DNA of 64,000 nt from Chromatiaceae bacterium (GCA_024235415.1 JACKML010000004.1:186001-250000), one strand, 5' to 3'. Numbered from the stretch's first letter, positions 52,653-62,193 are shown. Numbers and translations: made by a program. Notes: generated by a model from the sequence alone, not told the origin.

Positions 52653-55415
52653 TCACGCCAGCCAGCGCCCGATGATCTCCACGAGTGCATCCTGCATGAT
52701 CGGCTTGACCAGCTGATCATTCATCCCCGCGGCAAAAGACGCCTCGCGTTCCTCTGCCAGGACGTGCGCGGTAACCCCAATGATCGGCAGATCGAATCCC
52801 GCCGCACGGATTTTCCGGGTCGCCTGTCGGCCGTCCATACCTGGCATCTCCACGTCCATGAGTACCAGGTTGAAAGACGCACCGTCACGCTCGACGACTG
52901 CGGCTACTGCCTGCGAACCATCCTCCACGGTCGTCACCAGCGCCCCCTCCATCTCCAGCAGTGCCCGCGCGATGGTGCGGTTTATCGACACGTCGTCGGC
53001 CACCAGGACACGCAGGCCGGCCAGGCGTTGTGCACCCTGCTTGGCACCGATATGTGGCGCCGGAACAGCCGTGTCCGCCTGTTGCACCGAATTGAACGGC
53101 AGGCGCAACAAGAATCGACTGCCTTCGCCGGGCACACTGTGTGCCTGGATATCGCCACCCATCAGTGTCGCGAGGGTGTGGCTGATGCTCAGGCCCAAGC
53201 CGGTGCCGACATTGCGCTTCTGCGCCGAGTCCCCGAACTGGTGAAACGGCATAAACAGACTGGAAACCTGGTCTGGCGTCATGCCGACACCGGTGTCCTC
53301 GACCTGGAAATGGTAGCGCCCCCCTTGCCGCTGGACATCCAGCACTACCGAACCACACTCGGTAAACTTGATCGCGTTGCTCAACAGGTTGATCAATATC
53401 TGTTGCAGGCGGAACGCATCGCCGATCACGGACTTCGGCAGATCTGCAGCCACGGAAACCCGCAGCGTCAGTGCCTTTGCGTCTGCGCGCTGCCGCAACA
53501 TCTCGACGCACTGTGAAATCGTCTTGCCGAGGTCGAACGGCTCGGCCACCACCACCAGCTTGCCTGCTTCGAGCTTCGACATGTCGAGCACGTCGTTGAC
53601 CACGTTCAACAGGTGTTCGCCGGCCTCGATAATCTGCTCAAAGGTGTCGGCTATCGCCCGGTTCTGGCTCTGCCGGATACCGATCTGCGACAGCCCAAGG
53701 ACGGCATTCAGCGGTGTACGGATCTCGTGACTCATGTTGGCGAGGAACTGGCCCTTGTTCTGCGCCAGGCGCTCGGCTTCCTTGCGTGCGGCCACCAGCT
53801 CTGCGGTGCGCGCCAGCACCTCGTCCTCAAGGCGATCGCGATGGCTCATCAACGAGCGTTCGGCAGCACGCATTGCCGTGACATCCTGCATCATGCCCGC
53901 GGCACACAGCACACGCAGGGGGCCTGCCAGGTCGAAACGGGCCACCGCGTGTACATCGATCTGACGCCCGTCGATCAGAAGCCGATACTCCACATCCATG
54001 CGGCCACCCGCGCGCCCCCGGCGCCAGGCGATCCGCAGCCCGCTGCGGTCGTCCGGGTGAACCAGGTCCACAAACTCGTCCCAGGTCTCGACGTATTCGA
54101 GTACAGGGTCGATATGGTTTCCCCCCTGACGAATCCTGAACAATCCCTCCAACGGCTGCCCGGACCAACTGGCCACTTTGGCCATCGACTGCGCCAGTTG
54201 CAGGCCCTGCTCACTGTCTCGCAGCGCCGACTCGGCCACGGAATGTGCCTCATCCAGGGCCTCCATCTGCTCGGATACGCGATTGATTGCACCGACCATC
54301 ACATCGATCTCGTCGCGCAGATAGTCCTCGTCCGGGTGCTCACGCAGCTCATAGCGCAGTCGGGCATAGGATCTTTCCGCCATCAACGGAAGCGCGTACA
54401 CGACATCCTGAATACGCCGCATCGGCCCGCCCAGGACAAGCAGAAGCGTGAGCCCCGATATCAGCATGCCCGCCAGCCCGATGATCATGCTGTACAGCGT
54501 CGCATCGTGGATCGCCTGCACCTGATCAGTGACACGATTGACCGCCAGCAGTTCGAGACCCGGATAATGCGACGCCGCCGGCAGCGCGAAGACCTCGAAC
54601 CAGTCACTGTCGAGCTGCACACGCTGCGGTACCTGCAACACCTCGGACAGACTCACATTCGTGGCGAGTGCAACCAGGATGGGCAGCACTTCGTTCTCGT
54701 GAGTGATCGCCGCGACGCCTTTGCCCCAGATAGCGGGGCGACGACCACCATCGACTGAATTCACGTCCAGATCACGCAGCACCGCGAAATCCGCGCCGGA
54801 CAACAGGTGGGCTTCCTTGAGGCTGTCAGCAATCGAGCGTTCCACGACAAGATAGGCGGCAGTCCTGCCAGACTGCAGCAAGGGCACGGCGACTACCTGG
54901 ACGCAAGTCCCGGCACAGAGGATCTGCCCCTGCGGCGTATCGGTTCGCCTCGTGGTCTGCAGCAGTTTTGTCGCCGATGCGGCAGCGCGGCCGGGCGGCC
55001 ACGACACCAGCGGCGTATCCAGCGAGTCGCCGACGAAATAGTGCACCGCCTCGATGCCCCATTCGACATCCAGCATCACTCCATGCGCGGCCAAAACTGC
55101 AGCGACCCGCTCATGCAGGGCATCGACGCTCACATCGCTGGCGGGCATCGACAGCAACGGGATGAAAGAGGCGAACGTCGACATGGACTCGAACCCATTT
55201 GACAACACCACACTGAACTCACGGATCTGCGCGAGGTGCTTTCCCGCCTGCTCCGCCTCGAACTGGGCAGCACTCCTGTTGTAAACAAGGTATGCAATGC
55301 TGGTATTTACCACCGCGAGCACCAGTATCAGAAACCCCAGGACTTTCCACTTGAGGCTTAGAAACTTCGAGCCCGTGGCATCTTGTCCCGACGCGGTCAT
55401 CGAAGGGGCAGGCAC
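52653..55415 (-). CDS. Hybrid sensor histidine kinase with PAS-like and receiver domains
   Basis: The 920-aa product has a first membrane helix near 24-44, a periplasmic sensor region of about 260 residues containing a Cys pair (ILCAGTCVQVV), and a second membrane helix near 310-332. A HAMP-like linker and a PAS-type fold (about 405-520) follow. The HisKA domain has His563 (NMSHEIRTPLNAV), the ATPase has the GTGLGLSIS box, and the receiver has Asp854 (VLMDVEMPGMDGRQATR). GTG 55415 overlaps the porin stop; ATG 55400 is an alternative. No DNA-binding regulator is adjacent. Confidence 0.92.
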   Translation of the reverse strand: MPAPSMTASGQDATGSKFLSLKWKVLGFLILVLAVVNTSIAYLVYNRSAAQFEAEQAGKHLAQIREFSVVLSNGFESMSTFASFIPLLSMPASDVSVDALHERVAAVLAAHGVMLDVEWGIEAVHYFVGDSLDTPLVSWPPGRAAASATKLLQTTRRTDTPQGQILCAGTCVQVVAVPLLQSGRTAAYLVVERSIADSLKEAHLLSGADFAVLRDLDVNSVDGGRRPAIWGKGVAAITHENEVLPILVALATNVSLSEVLQVPQRVQLDSDWFEVFALPAASHYPGLELLAVNRVTDQVQAIHDATLYSMIIGLAGMLISGLTLLLVLGGPMRRIQDVVYALPLMAERSYARLRYELREHPDEDYLRDEIDVMVGAINRVSEQMEALDEAHSVAESALRDSEQGLQLAQSMAKVASWSGQPLEGLFRIRQGGNHIDPVLEYVETWDEFVDLVHPDDRSGLRIAWRRGRAGGRMDVEYRLLIDGRQIDVHAVARFDLAGPLRVLCAAGMMQDVTAMRAAERSLMSHRDRLEDEVLARTAELVAARKEAERLAQNKGQFLANMSHEIRTPLNAVLGLSQIGIRQSQNRAIADTFEQIIEAGEHLLNVVNDVLDMSKLEAGKLVVVAEPFDLGKTISQCVEMLRQRADAKALTLRVSVAADLPKSVIGDAFRLQQILINLLSNAIKFTECGSVVLDVQRQGGRYHFQVEDTGVGMTPDQVSSLFMPFHQFGDSAQKRNVGTGLGLSISHTLATLMGGDIQAHSVPGEGSRFLLRLPFNSVQQADTAVPAPHIGAKQGAQRLAGLRVLVADDVSINRTIARALLEMEGALVTTVEDGSQAVAAVVERDGASFNLVLMDVEMPGMDGRQATRKIRAAGFDLPIIGVTAHVLAEEREASFAAGMNDQLVKPIMQDALVEIIGRWLA

Positions 55416-56617
55416 TAGAATCGGTAGGAAATGGACAGGGCAAACATATCCCAGTCCGGCACAGTGGCAGCAGGTATCGGGTTCTCCCGATTGCTTAGAA
55501 CCAACGTGCCGTTGTGCCGCTGGTATTCGGCACGGACCATGACCTGCGGTGTGAGATCCCAGCGGACGCCGGCTGTCGCGATCTTTGAATACTGCGTGTG
55601 CGCCGGTAAAGCGCCTCCTGTCGCCTTCTGAATTTCCGCGCCAGATCGATCCGAGCGATCGGCATAGCCTTCGCCGTAGCGGAGCATTAACTCAACGTCA
55701 CTTCTGGCCTGCCAAGCAACTTGGAAATAGTAGCTTTCGCCAGTAGCCTTTTTTCCGTCGAGAGGCGAGCCAGCAAACCCCTGCCATTCGATAGGCTCGC
55801 GCATATACTCCGAGGTAAAAGTCCAGTCATTTACAGCGTACTGTAGCGACCCGATTCCATAGACGAGGCTGACATTGCCGTTTCCGATTGGGTCCGATAC
55901 ACCCCGCTCAAAATCCATCGAAGTCGAAGCGATGCTCAGCGATGCGCGAAGTGTGTTATCCGGCTTTTCTACCAATACCCTGCCTATGTAGGACAACCCA
56001 TTGGGTGAAAAATCGCCGTCATATCCGTTACCCAGGTAGACATATTCGACATTTTCATCGATCCGCGTCTGCCCCGCAGCCAAGTAGAGACTCACATTAG
56101 CCGCCTCTCCAAACGATGCCATCCGCGCTGCCACGCCGTCCGCAGACAGGATCAGGTTACGGACCTTGTCGTAGTAGACCACCTGTGGCACCAGGAACCC
56201 GGGGCGCGTGAACGCCACATCCCGGGTCTCGTTGAACAGACCCAGCGGATTCTTGATACGCCCGACCATGACTCCGATGTTGTCGTTTTCGGTACTGCGA
56301 ACCGTGTAGTCAGCCAAGGCGAAATCGATACTTGGTGTTCCCGAATACATCTCTCCGGCACTGCGCGACAACAACTGGCCGGATAGCCGGATATTCTCCG
56401 TCGCATCCATGCTGGCATTCACCCCGAGTTCGGTAAATTCGAAGCTGCCATCCTCGCTGTCGCCGAAAAAACTGTTGGCGCTGGTCTTGATGTAACCCTG
56501 GGTAGCAAACCCATGCACCTCCACCCCGTCGAACCCGCGAGCTGACACGAGGTCAGCACGGCAGCACATGAGCGCCAGCGCCGGCAACAGGTAGCGAGAA
56601 ATTCGGTTACTCAACAT
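55415..56617 (-). CDS. Outer-membrane porin-like beta-barrel protein
   Basis: The 400-aa product has a signal peptide (MLSNRISRYLLPALALMCCR, cleavage near VSA-RG). It has alternating hydrophobic/polar beta-strand patterns throughout and a C-terminal aromatic signature, FALSISYRF, recognised by the BAM machinery. Segments such as FTELGVNASMDATENIRLSG, MVGRIKNPLGLFNETRD and LRYGEGYADRSDRSGAEIQK resemble OprP/phosphate-selective-porin-like or unclassified porins. It overlaps the upstream small periplasmic protein by 11 bp and the downstream kinase by 1 bp, so the three are probably coupled. Confidence 0.87.
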   Translation of the reverse strand: MLSNRISRYLLPALALMCCRADLVSARGFDGVEVHGFATQGYIKTSANSFFGDSEDGSFEFTELGVNASMDATENIRLSGQLLSRSAGEMYSGTPSIDFALADYTVRSTENDNIGVMVGRIKNPLGLFNETRDVAFTRPGFLVPQVVYYDKVRNLILSADGVAARMASFGEAANVSLYLAAGQTRIDENVEYVYLGNGYDGDFSPNGLSYIGRVLVEKPDNTLRASLSIASTSMDFERGVSDPIGNGNVSLVYGIGSLQYAVNDWTFTSEYMREPIEWQGFAGSPLDGKKATGESYYFQVAWQARSDVELMLRYGEGYADRSDRSGAEIQKATGGALPAHTQYSKIATAGVRWDLTPQVMVRAEYQRHNGTLVLSNRENPIPAATVPDWDMFALSISYRF

Positions 56618-57023
56618 TGACAACCCTCACCTTTTCCCTGGCAAGTCCATCCGGCAGATAGCCCACAGCACCTGGGGTTTCCGCTACCCGCCTCAACATC
56701 TCCTCCACCGAGGAAACTTCTACGGGAATGGCGCCGGCACCGGAGAACAGGTGCCTGTCCCATACACGGCGCAACTGCCGCGGGTAGAGATCCAGCGACT
56801 GCTTGGCAAACTCCTGGTGCAAGGGATCGGAATCCGGCAGCACGAAAACACGCACCCGGGTTCCGTCCGGCCAGTGCAGCAAGCGCATGGTGAAGACCAG
56901 GCGGGCGACGTTGAGTGTCAATGCCCGCTTGGCGACGCTGTGGTGCACGACGATCTGGACGGCCCCAGCCGGCGCAACCAGCGTCAACAGCAACAAGATC
57001 AACAATAGGCAAGAGTAGCGCAT
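56607..57023 (-). CDS. Small phosphate-binding-like periplasmic protein
   Basis: The 138-aa product has a signal peptide (MRYSCLLLILLLLTLVAPAG, cleavage near AGA-VQ) and the short PBP-like pattern found in reduced PstS relatives. RVRVFVLPDSDPLHQEFAKQ and LRRVWDRHLFSGAGAIPVEV are followed by SSVEEMLRRVAETPGAVGYL. It is about half the size of a transport binding protein and there are no ABC transporter genes nearby. That suggests it senses or delivers a ligand rather than serving import. The start at ATG 57023 is chosen over TTG/ATG 57047 for the compact signal peptide. Confidence 0.82.
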   Translation of the reverse strand: MRYSCLLLILLLLTLVAPAGAVQIVVHHSVAKRALTLNVARLVFTMRLLHWPDGTRVRVFVLPDSDPLHQEFAKQSLDLYPRQLRRVWDRHLFSGAGAIPVEVSSVEEMLRRVAETPGAVGYLPDGLAREKVRVVNVE

Positions 57024-57113
57024 CAAGCCGATATTTCGTCCGTACACGAGCCTACGGCTATTCGAAGCCCTGCAACGGGTGCGATGGCTCCAAGCGGGCT
57101 GCCACCGCCCGAA

Positions 57114-58226
57114 TCACTCGCTGAAACTCATCTTACCGGCATCACGGTTCAGTGCATTGGGACTGGTGTCGCCGAGCTTGATCATCAGGCGCACTTCGTT
57201 CGACGAGTCGGCATGCCGTAGTGCGTCCTCCTGGGTGATCTCGCCACGTCGATAGGCATCGTACAGCGCTTGATCGAAGGTGATCATGCCGTGCTCGGTC
57301 GAACGTTTCATCAGCTCCTTGAGCTTGTGCACCTCACCCTTGAGGATCAAATCAGAAACCAGCGGCGTGTTGAGCATGACCTCCATAATGGCGCGTCGAC
57401 CATTGCCGTCCGGCCGCCTGATCAGTTGCTGAGCAACGATGCCGCGAAGGTTGAGTGACAGATCCATCAGAATCTGGTCGTGCTGCTCCTCCGGGAAGAA
57501 GTGCAGAATGCGGTCGAGCGCCTGGTTGGCATTGTTGGCGTGTAGCGTCGTCAACACCAGGTGACCCGTCTCCGCAAAGGTGATCGCGTGTTCCATCGCC
57601 TGGCGCGTACGGACCTCACCGATCAGAATCACATCCGGCGCCTGGCGCAGGGTGTTCTTCAATGCCACCTCGTACGACTCGGTGTCCAACCCGACCTCAC
57701 GTTGGGTGACGATACAGCCCGCGTGGTTGTGCAGGAACTCGATCGGGTCCTCGATACTGATGATATGGCCGGTGCTGTTCTGGTTTCGGTAACCGACCAT
57801 CGCCGCCAGTGAAGTCGACTTACCCGTACCCGTTGCGCCGACAAAGAAGACGATACCGCGGTTCGCCATCGCCAGATCGTGCAGGGTATGCGGCAACCCC
57901 AGTTCCTCGAAATTGGGGATACGCGTCTCGATGCGTCGCAGCACCATGCCGACGGAATCACGTTGCACGAAGGCGCTCACGCGGAAGCGTCCGACATTCT
58001 TGGCGCTGAATGCAAAATTGCATTCTTTGGTATGCAGGAACTCGTCACGCTGTTCCGGCGTCATCAGTGACAGCGTCAACTCGCGCGTCTGCGCGGCGTC
58101 CAGCTTGGTCTTGGAGACCGGCATGATACGGCCATGCACCTTGATGCTCGGCGGGATATCGGCAGTGATAAAAAGGTCAGATGCCTTCTTCTGGACCATC
58201 ATGTCCAGGATATCGTTAAAGTCCAT
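57114..58226 (-). CDS. pilU: Type IV pilus retraction ATPase PilU
   Basis: PilU works with PilT to retract type IV pili. The 370-aa product starts MDFNDILDMMVQKKASDLFI. The Walker A is GATGTGKS (130-137), and ISIEDPIEFLHNHAGCIVTQ, the Walker B region DVILIGEVRTRQAM and AETGHLVLTTLHANNANQAL with a conserved His are all present. A C-terminal tail beyond the PilT length ends in GKMSFSE. GGAGG precedes ATG 58226. pilU lies directly after pilT (97-nt spacer), as in Pseudomonas. Confidence 0.96.
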   Translation of the reverse strand: MDFNDILDMMVQKKASDLFITADIPPSIKVHGRIMPVSKTKLDAAQTRELTLSLMTPEQRDEFLHTKECNFAFSAKNVGRFRVSAFVQRDSVGMVLRRIETRIPNFEELGLPHTLHDLAMANRGIVFFVGATGTGKSTSLAAMVGYRNQNSTGHIISIEDPIEFLHNHAGCIVTQREVGLDTESYEVALKNTLRQAPDVILIGEVRTRQAMEHAITFAETGHLVLTTLHANNANQALDRILHFFPEEQHDQILMDLSLNLRGIVAQQLIRRPDGNGRRAIMEVMLNTPLVSDLILKGEVHKLKELMKRSTEHGMITFDQALYDAYRRGEITQEDALRHADSSNEVRLMIKLGDTSPNALNRDAGKMSFSE

Positions 58227-58323
58227 GCAACCCCCTCCAAGCGGCGCTGTACGAACCTGGCCCGGCATACGCTAACGGGTCAGGCAATTCGTCATGAACA
58301 TGACCACAATTTGCCGGAGCCGT

Positions 58324-59361
58324 CTAGCCGAACAGCTCCTTGTTGACCGCGCGCGAGGTCGCGTCCTGCTTCGAGATCAGGCCCTTACGCAACATGTCCT
58401 GCATGGCCTGATCGAGGGTCTGCATGCCGTGCGCCTGCCCGGTCTGAATCGCCGAGTACATCTGTGCGACCTTGTCCTCCCGGATCAGGTTTCGGATTGC
58501 GGGCGTGCCGATCATGATCTCGTGACAGGCAACCCGCCCGCCGCCGGTACGTTTGAGCAACGTCTGCGAAATGACGGCACGCAAAGACTCGGAAAGCATC
58601 GAGCGCACCATCGCCTTCTCACCGGCCGGGAAGACGTCGACGATACGGTCGATCGTCTTGGCTGCCGAGCTGGTATGCAGGGTACCGAACACCAGGTGGC
58701 CGGTTTCTGCCGCCGTCATCGCCAGGCGGATGGTCTCCAGGTCGCGCAATTCGCCGACCAGGATGATGTCGGGGTCTTCACGCAAGGCCGAACGCAAGGC
58801 CTCGGCAAAACCGAGCGTATCGCGATGCACCTCGCGCTGGTTGATCAGGCACTTCTTGCTCTGGTGAACGAACTCGATCGGGTCCTCTATTGTCAGGATA
58901 TGGCCGTACTCGGTATCGTTTTTGTAGTCCATCATCGCGGCAAGGGTCGTCGATTTACCCGAACCTGTCGGACCGGTCACCAACACCAGACCGCGTGGAT
59001 TGTCGCAGATGTTCTTGAAAACCGACGGGCAGTTGAGTTCTTCCAGGCTAAGTATCTTCGACGGAATCGTACGGAAAACCGCGGCGGCACCACGGTCCTG
59101 GTTGAACGCATTGACACGGAACCGAGCCAACCCGGGGATCTCAAACGAGAAATCCACCTCGAAGAACTCCTCGTAATCCTTGCGCTGCTTGTCGTTCATG
59201 ATGTCGTAAACCAACTCATGAACGCTCTTGTGGTCGAGCACCGGCACGTTGATGCGCCGGATGTCGCCGTCTACGCGGATCATCGGCGGCAGCCCGGCCG
59301 AAAGGTGCAGATCCGATGCATTGTGTTTGACGCTAAAGGCGAGGAGCTCAGCAATATCCAT
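58324..59361 (-). CDS. pilT: Type IV pilus retraction ATPase PilT
   Basis: PilT powers pilus retraction and twitching. The 345-aa product begins MDIAELLAFSVKHNASDLHL. It has GPTGSGKS (130-137), LTIEDPIEFVHQSKKCLINQ, DIILVGELRDLETIRLAMTA, and the AETGHLVFGTLHTSSAAKTI His box. The C-terminal AIRNLIREDKVAQMYSAIQT motif is typical. It is divergent from yggS. The Chp operon elsewhere in the window supplies the regulatory arm for the same machine. Confidence 0.97.
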   Translation of the reverse strand: MDIAELLAFSVKHNASDLHLSAGLPPMIRVDGDIRRINVPVLDHKSVHELVYDIMNDKQRKDYEEFFEVDFSFEIPGLARFRVNAFNQDRGAAAVFRTIPSKILSLEELNCPSVFKNICDNPRGLVLVTGPTGSGKSTTLAAMMDYKNDTEYGHILTIEDPIEFVHQSKKCLINQREVHRDTLGFAEALRSALREDPDIILVGELRDLETIRLAMTAAETGHLVFGTLHTSSAAKTIDRIVDVFPAGEKAMVRSMLSESLRAVISQTLLKRTGGGRVACHEIMIGTPAIRNLIREDKVAQMYSAIQTGQAHGMQTLDQAMQDMLRKGLISKQDATSRAVNKELFG

Positions 59362-59490
59362 AGTGTTCCCGCAACAGCCAGAAATGTTTAACGTAGTCGT
59401 TGGTGTTGTTTATCGACAGCGGGCCGCCCGAGTTGAGCCGCGATTGCCGGCGATGCCCCTTTCGGAGCCAACCAGAGCAATGATAGAGGT

Positions 59491-60177
59491 ATGATGAATC
59501 AAATTCCCGAAAGATTGATGCATGTGCGTGAGCGCATCCGTCGTGCCGCCATGGCCGCCTCGCGCCCACCCGACGAGATCATGCTGCTCGCCGTGAGCAA
59601 GACCAAACCGGCGAGCGACGTGGCGGCAGCCTACGGCGCAGGCCAGCGCGCATTTGGCGAAAACTACCTGCAGGATGCGTTGCCGAAGATCCGCGCACTT
59701 GCCGACAACGATATCGAATGGCATTTCATCGGCCGTCTGCAGGGCAACAAGACTGCCGACATCAGTCGCCATTTCTCCTGGGTCCACGGCATCGACAGCC
59801 TCAAACACGCCAGACAGCTGAGCACGCATCGACCGGCCGACCTGCCGCCGCTGCAGGTGTGCATCCAGGTCAATCTAAGTGGCGAGGACAGCAAAGGCGG
59901 CGTAATCCCCACCAATCTTAATGCGCTGGCCACCGAGGTTGCCCGACTGCCGCGACTGCGGTTGCGTGGCCTGATGACCATGCCGGACCCGAACGCCGAC
60001 ACCGCCAGACGCGACGCCGCATTTGCCGGTCTGCGCGGCCTGCTCGAATCGCTGCGCGCCGCCGGCCTCGACGTAGACACACTGTCGATGGGCATGAGCG
60101 GCGACATGGAAGCCGCGATACGGGAAGGTGCGACGATAGTCAGGGTCGGCACAGACATCTTCGGGGCGCGGGACTGA
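59491..60177 (+). CDS. yggS: PLP homeostasis protein YggS
   Basis: YggS is a PLP-binding alanine-racemase-fold protein that controls free vitamin B6 levels. The 228-aa product has IMLLAVSKTKPASDVAAAYG with the PLP lysine in SKTKP, FGENYLQDALPKI, WHFIGRLQGNKT and LSMGMSGDMEAAIREGATIV for phosphate binding. Two adjacent ATG codons (59491, 59494) are both possible, with AGAGG upstream. It precedes proC in the conserved pilT-yggS-proC-yggT order. Confidence 0.94.
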   Translation: MMNQIPERLMHVRERIRRAAMAASRPPDEIMLLAVSKTKPASDVAAAYGAGQRAFGENYLQDALPKIRALADNDIEWHFIGRLQGNKTADISRHFSWVHGIDSLKHARQLSTHRPADLPPLQVCIQVNLSGEDSKGGVIPTNLNALATEVARLPRLRLRGLMTMPDPNADTARRDAAFAGLRGLLESLRAAGLDVDTLSMGMSGDMEAAIREGATIVRVGTDIFGARD

Positions 60178-60253
60178 ATGCGGATAACGCCGCTGCCGTG
60201 CGCATCCGTTAGACTATCGAACCAATGAAGGACGCACGGAACTCACGCGGGCA

Positions 60254-61078
60254 ATGACCAGACACATCGCATTCATCGGCGCCGGCAACATGGCCGGGGC
60301 ATTGATCGGCGGCCTGATTGCCGACGGCGTTCCGCCAGGGCATCTGATCGCCACGGATCCCTCGGCGGACAAGTGCAGCGCGCTCAGCGAGGCCACCGGT
60401 ATCCGGACGCTTCAGGACAATGGTGCAGCCGCCGCGATGGCCGACACCCTGGTGCTGGCCGTCAAACCGCAGATCCTGCGCGAAGTGGCCGAAGCACTCG
60501 CGGCAACGGTGCAGCAACGCCGGCCCCTGGTCATCTCGATCGCCGCGGGAATCCGCTGCGACAGCCTCCAGGCATGGCTGGGCGGCGACGTGGCACTGGT
60601 GCGCACCATGCCCAACACGCCAGCAATCATCCAGTCGGGCGCTACCGTGCTGTATGCGACACCGGGGGTTTCGTCAGCGCAGCGCGAACAGGCGGAATCG
60701 CTGATGCGCGCAGTCGGGCTCGCCCAGTGGGTCGATGACGAATCGCTGATGGATGCGGTGACCGCCCTTTCCGGCAGCGGGCCGGCTTATTTTTTCCTGG
60801 TCATGGAAGCACTGGAGGCGGCCGCGCGCGACCTCGGACTGGCACCCGAGACGGCACACCTGCTGACCCTGCAAACAGCATTTGGTGCCGCACGCATGGC
60901 GCTGGAGAGCAGCGACCCGCCCGAGGTGTTGCGGGCTCGCGTCACCTCGCCTGGCGGGACCACGGAACGTGCCCTCGACACGCTGGAGGATGGCGGCATC
61001 CGTGACCTGTTCCGGCGCGCGCTGACCGCCGCACGCGATCGCTCAATTGAACTCTCCCGCAGTCTTGGAGGTGCGTGA
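60254..61078 (+). CDS. proC: Pyrroline-5-carboxylate reductase
   Basis: ProC reduces pyrroline-5-carboxylate to proline with NADPH. The 274-aa product has the Rossmann motif IAFIGAGNMAGALIGGLIAD, VLAVKPQILREVAEALAATV, LVRTMPNTPAIIQSG and the C-terminal signature VTSPGGTTERALDTLEDGGI. It starts at ATG 60254. The stop overlaps the yggT start (TGATG). Confidence 0.96.
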   Translation: MTRHIAFIGAGNMAGALIGGLIADGVPPGHLIATDPSADKCSALSEATGIRTLQDNGAAAAMADTLVLAVKPQILREVAEALAATVQQRRPLVISIAAGIRCDSLQAWLGGDVALVRTMPNTPAIIQSGATVLYATPGVSSAQREQAESLMRAVGLAQWVDDESLMDAVTALSGSGPAYFFLVMEALEAAARDLGLAPETAHLLTLQTAFGAARMALESSDPPEVLRARVTSPGGTTERALDTLEDGGIRDLFRRALTAARDRSIELSRSLGGA

Positions 61079-61653
61079 TGGGTGGAAGTTATCTTGCGCA
61101 GCCGGCGATCTTCCTGGTCCAGGTGCTGTTCGGCCTGTATGCCACGCTCGTCGTGTTGCGCTTCCTGTTACAGCTGATGCGCGCGGATTTCTACAACCCG
61201 CTGTCGCAGTTCATCGTCAAGGCGACCAAACCCCTGGTGAACCCACTCCGACGCGTGATCCCGGGCGTATCCGGCATGGACATCGCGTCGCTGGTACTCG
61301 CCTGGATCGTGGTAGCGGTCGAACAACTGGCCATTCTGGCCCTGTCGGGGGCCGGGCTGCAGCTTTCTGCGGCTGCGCTGCTCGCGATCCCGGAGCTGAT
61401 ATCGCTGGTGATCAATATTTTCCTGTTCGCGATATTGATCCAGGTCATCGTCAGCTGGATCAACCCGGGCAGTCACAACCCGGCGATCAGCCTGATCATC
61501 AGTCTGACCGAGCCTCTACTGGCACCCGTAAGGCGCCGCATGCCTGACATGGGCGGGCTCGACCTGTCACCGATGGTGGTTATGCTCGGGCTGGTAGTGC
61601 TGGAAATGCTACTGGTCCCACCGATCAAGGACCTGATCGGCCAGGTGCTGTGA
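61078..61653 (+). CDS. yggT: YggT family integral membrane protein
   Basis: The 191-aa product has two copies of the YggT module, each with paired membrane helices. The first is LVQVLFGLYATLVVLRFLLQ, then FYNPLSQFIVKATKPLVNPL; the second is LLQVIVSWINPGSHNPAISL-like, then LTEPLLAPVRRRMPDMGGLD. The function is unknown; members are linked to osmotic stress or membrane organisation. GGAGG lies 6 nt before ATG 61078; GTG 61075 is an alternative. It overlaps yggU by 4 bp. Confidence 0.92.
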   Translation: MGGSYLAQPAIFLVQVLFGLYATLVVLRFLLQLMRADFYNPLSQFIVKATKPLVNPLRRVIPGVSGMDIASLVLAWIVVAVEQLAILALSGAGLQLSAAALLAIPELISLVINIFLFAILIQVIVSWINPGSHNPAISLIISLTEPLLAPVRRRMPDMGGLDLSPMVVMLGLVVLEMLLVPPIKDLIGQVL

Positions 61654-61955
61654 CCGCCGCAGACTGGTCTCAATGGGACGGCCCTGACCTGATACTGAAG
61701 CTCAAGCTGCAGCCGAAGGCGAGCCGCGACGCCTTTGGGGAGCCGCAGCACGACCGCTTGCGGGTATCCATCACCGCCCCACCGGTCGACGGCAAGGCCA
61801 ATGCACATCTCGTCACCTGGCTGGCCAAGCAGTTCGGCGTGGCCAAGTCTTCGATACTGATCGAAGCCGGCCTGACCAGCCAACTCAAACGCGTCAGGAT
61901 CAAGGCGCCTGCCTGCCTTCCCAGTGCCATCGCCAGCGTCATCGCGGCGCCGTAA
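61650..61955 (+). CDS. yggU: DUF167/YggU family protein
   Basis: The 101-aa product contains LKLKLQPKASRDAFGEPQHD, LRVSITAPPVDGKANAHLVT and WLAKQFGVAKSSILIEAGLT, diagnostic of DUF167. Structure is known for relatives but the function is not. GTG 61650 overlaps the yggT stop. It ends the yggS-proC-yggT-yggU unit; no terminator hairpin was seen after it. Confidence 0.9.
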   Translation: MTAADWSQWDGPDLILKLKLQPKASRDAFGEPQHDRLRVSITAPPVDGKANAHLVTWLAKQFGVAKSSILIEAGLTSQLKRVRIKAPACLPSAIASVIAAP

Positions 61956-62074
61956 ACACGGCATACGGTCGCATTCAACAGGCTTTTATTTCGCCACCGG
62001 TCGCCTGCTTGAGGAACGAAAGGCACGACAGTGGCCGCGGCCAGCAGGGAACCCCTTCAATTGCCGGTGGCCGC

Positions 62075-62105
62075 TTGCGTAGCGCCGGGCGCCTTGACCT
62101 ATACT
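62075..62105 (+). promoter_or_regulatory. Candidate promoter of the dynamin-like gene
   Basis: TTGCGT (62075-62080) and TATACT (62100-62105) are separated by 19 nt. The predicted start near 62111 leaves a leader of about 80 nt before ATG 62194. The rest of the 61956-62193 spacer shows no other clear element. Confidence 0.4.
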
Positions 62106-62193
62106 CGACGAAAATCACCCGAGCGGCGCAGGCCTTGCCGCCCGGAGAGGATAAGAAGGGCAAAAGCCCTGCGCCGAGGTCGAAACTGCCGGG

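Noticed and set aside
60199..60240. 7-bp inverted repeat in the yggS-proC spacer
   Set aside because: The loop is about 28 nt and the pairing is weak, so a functional hairpin is not supported.
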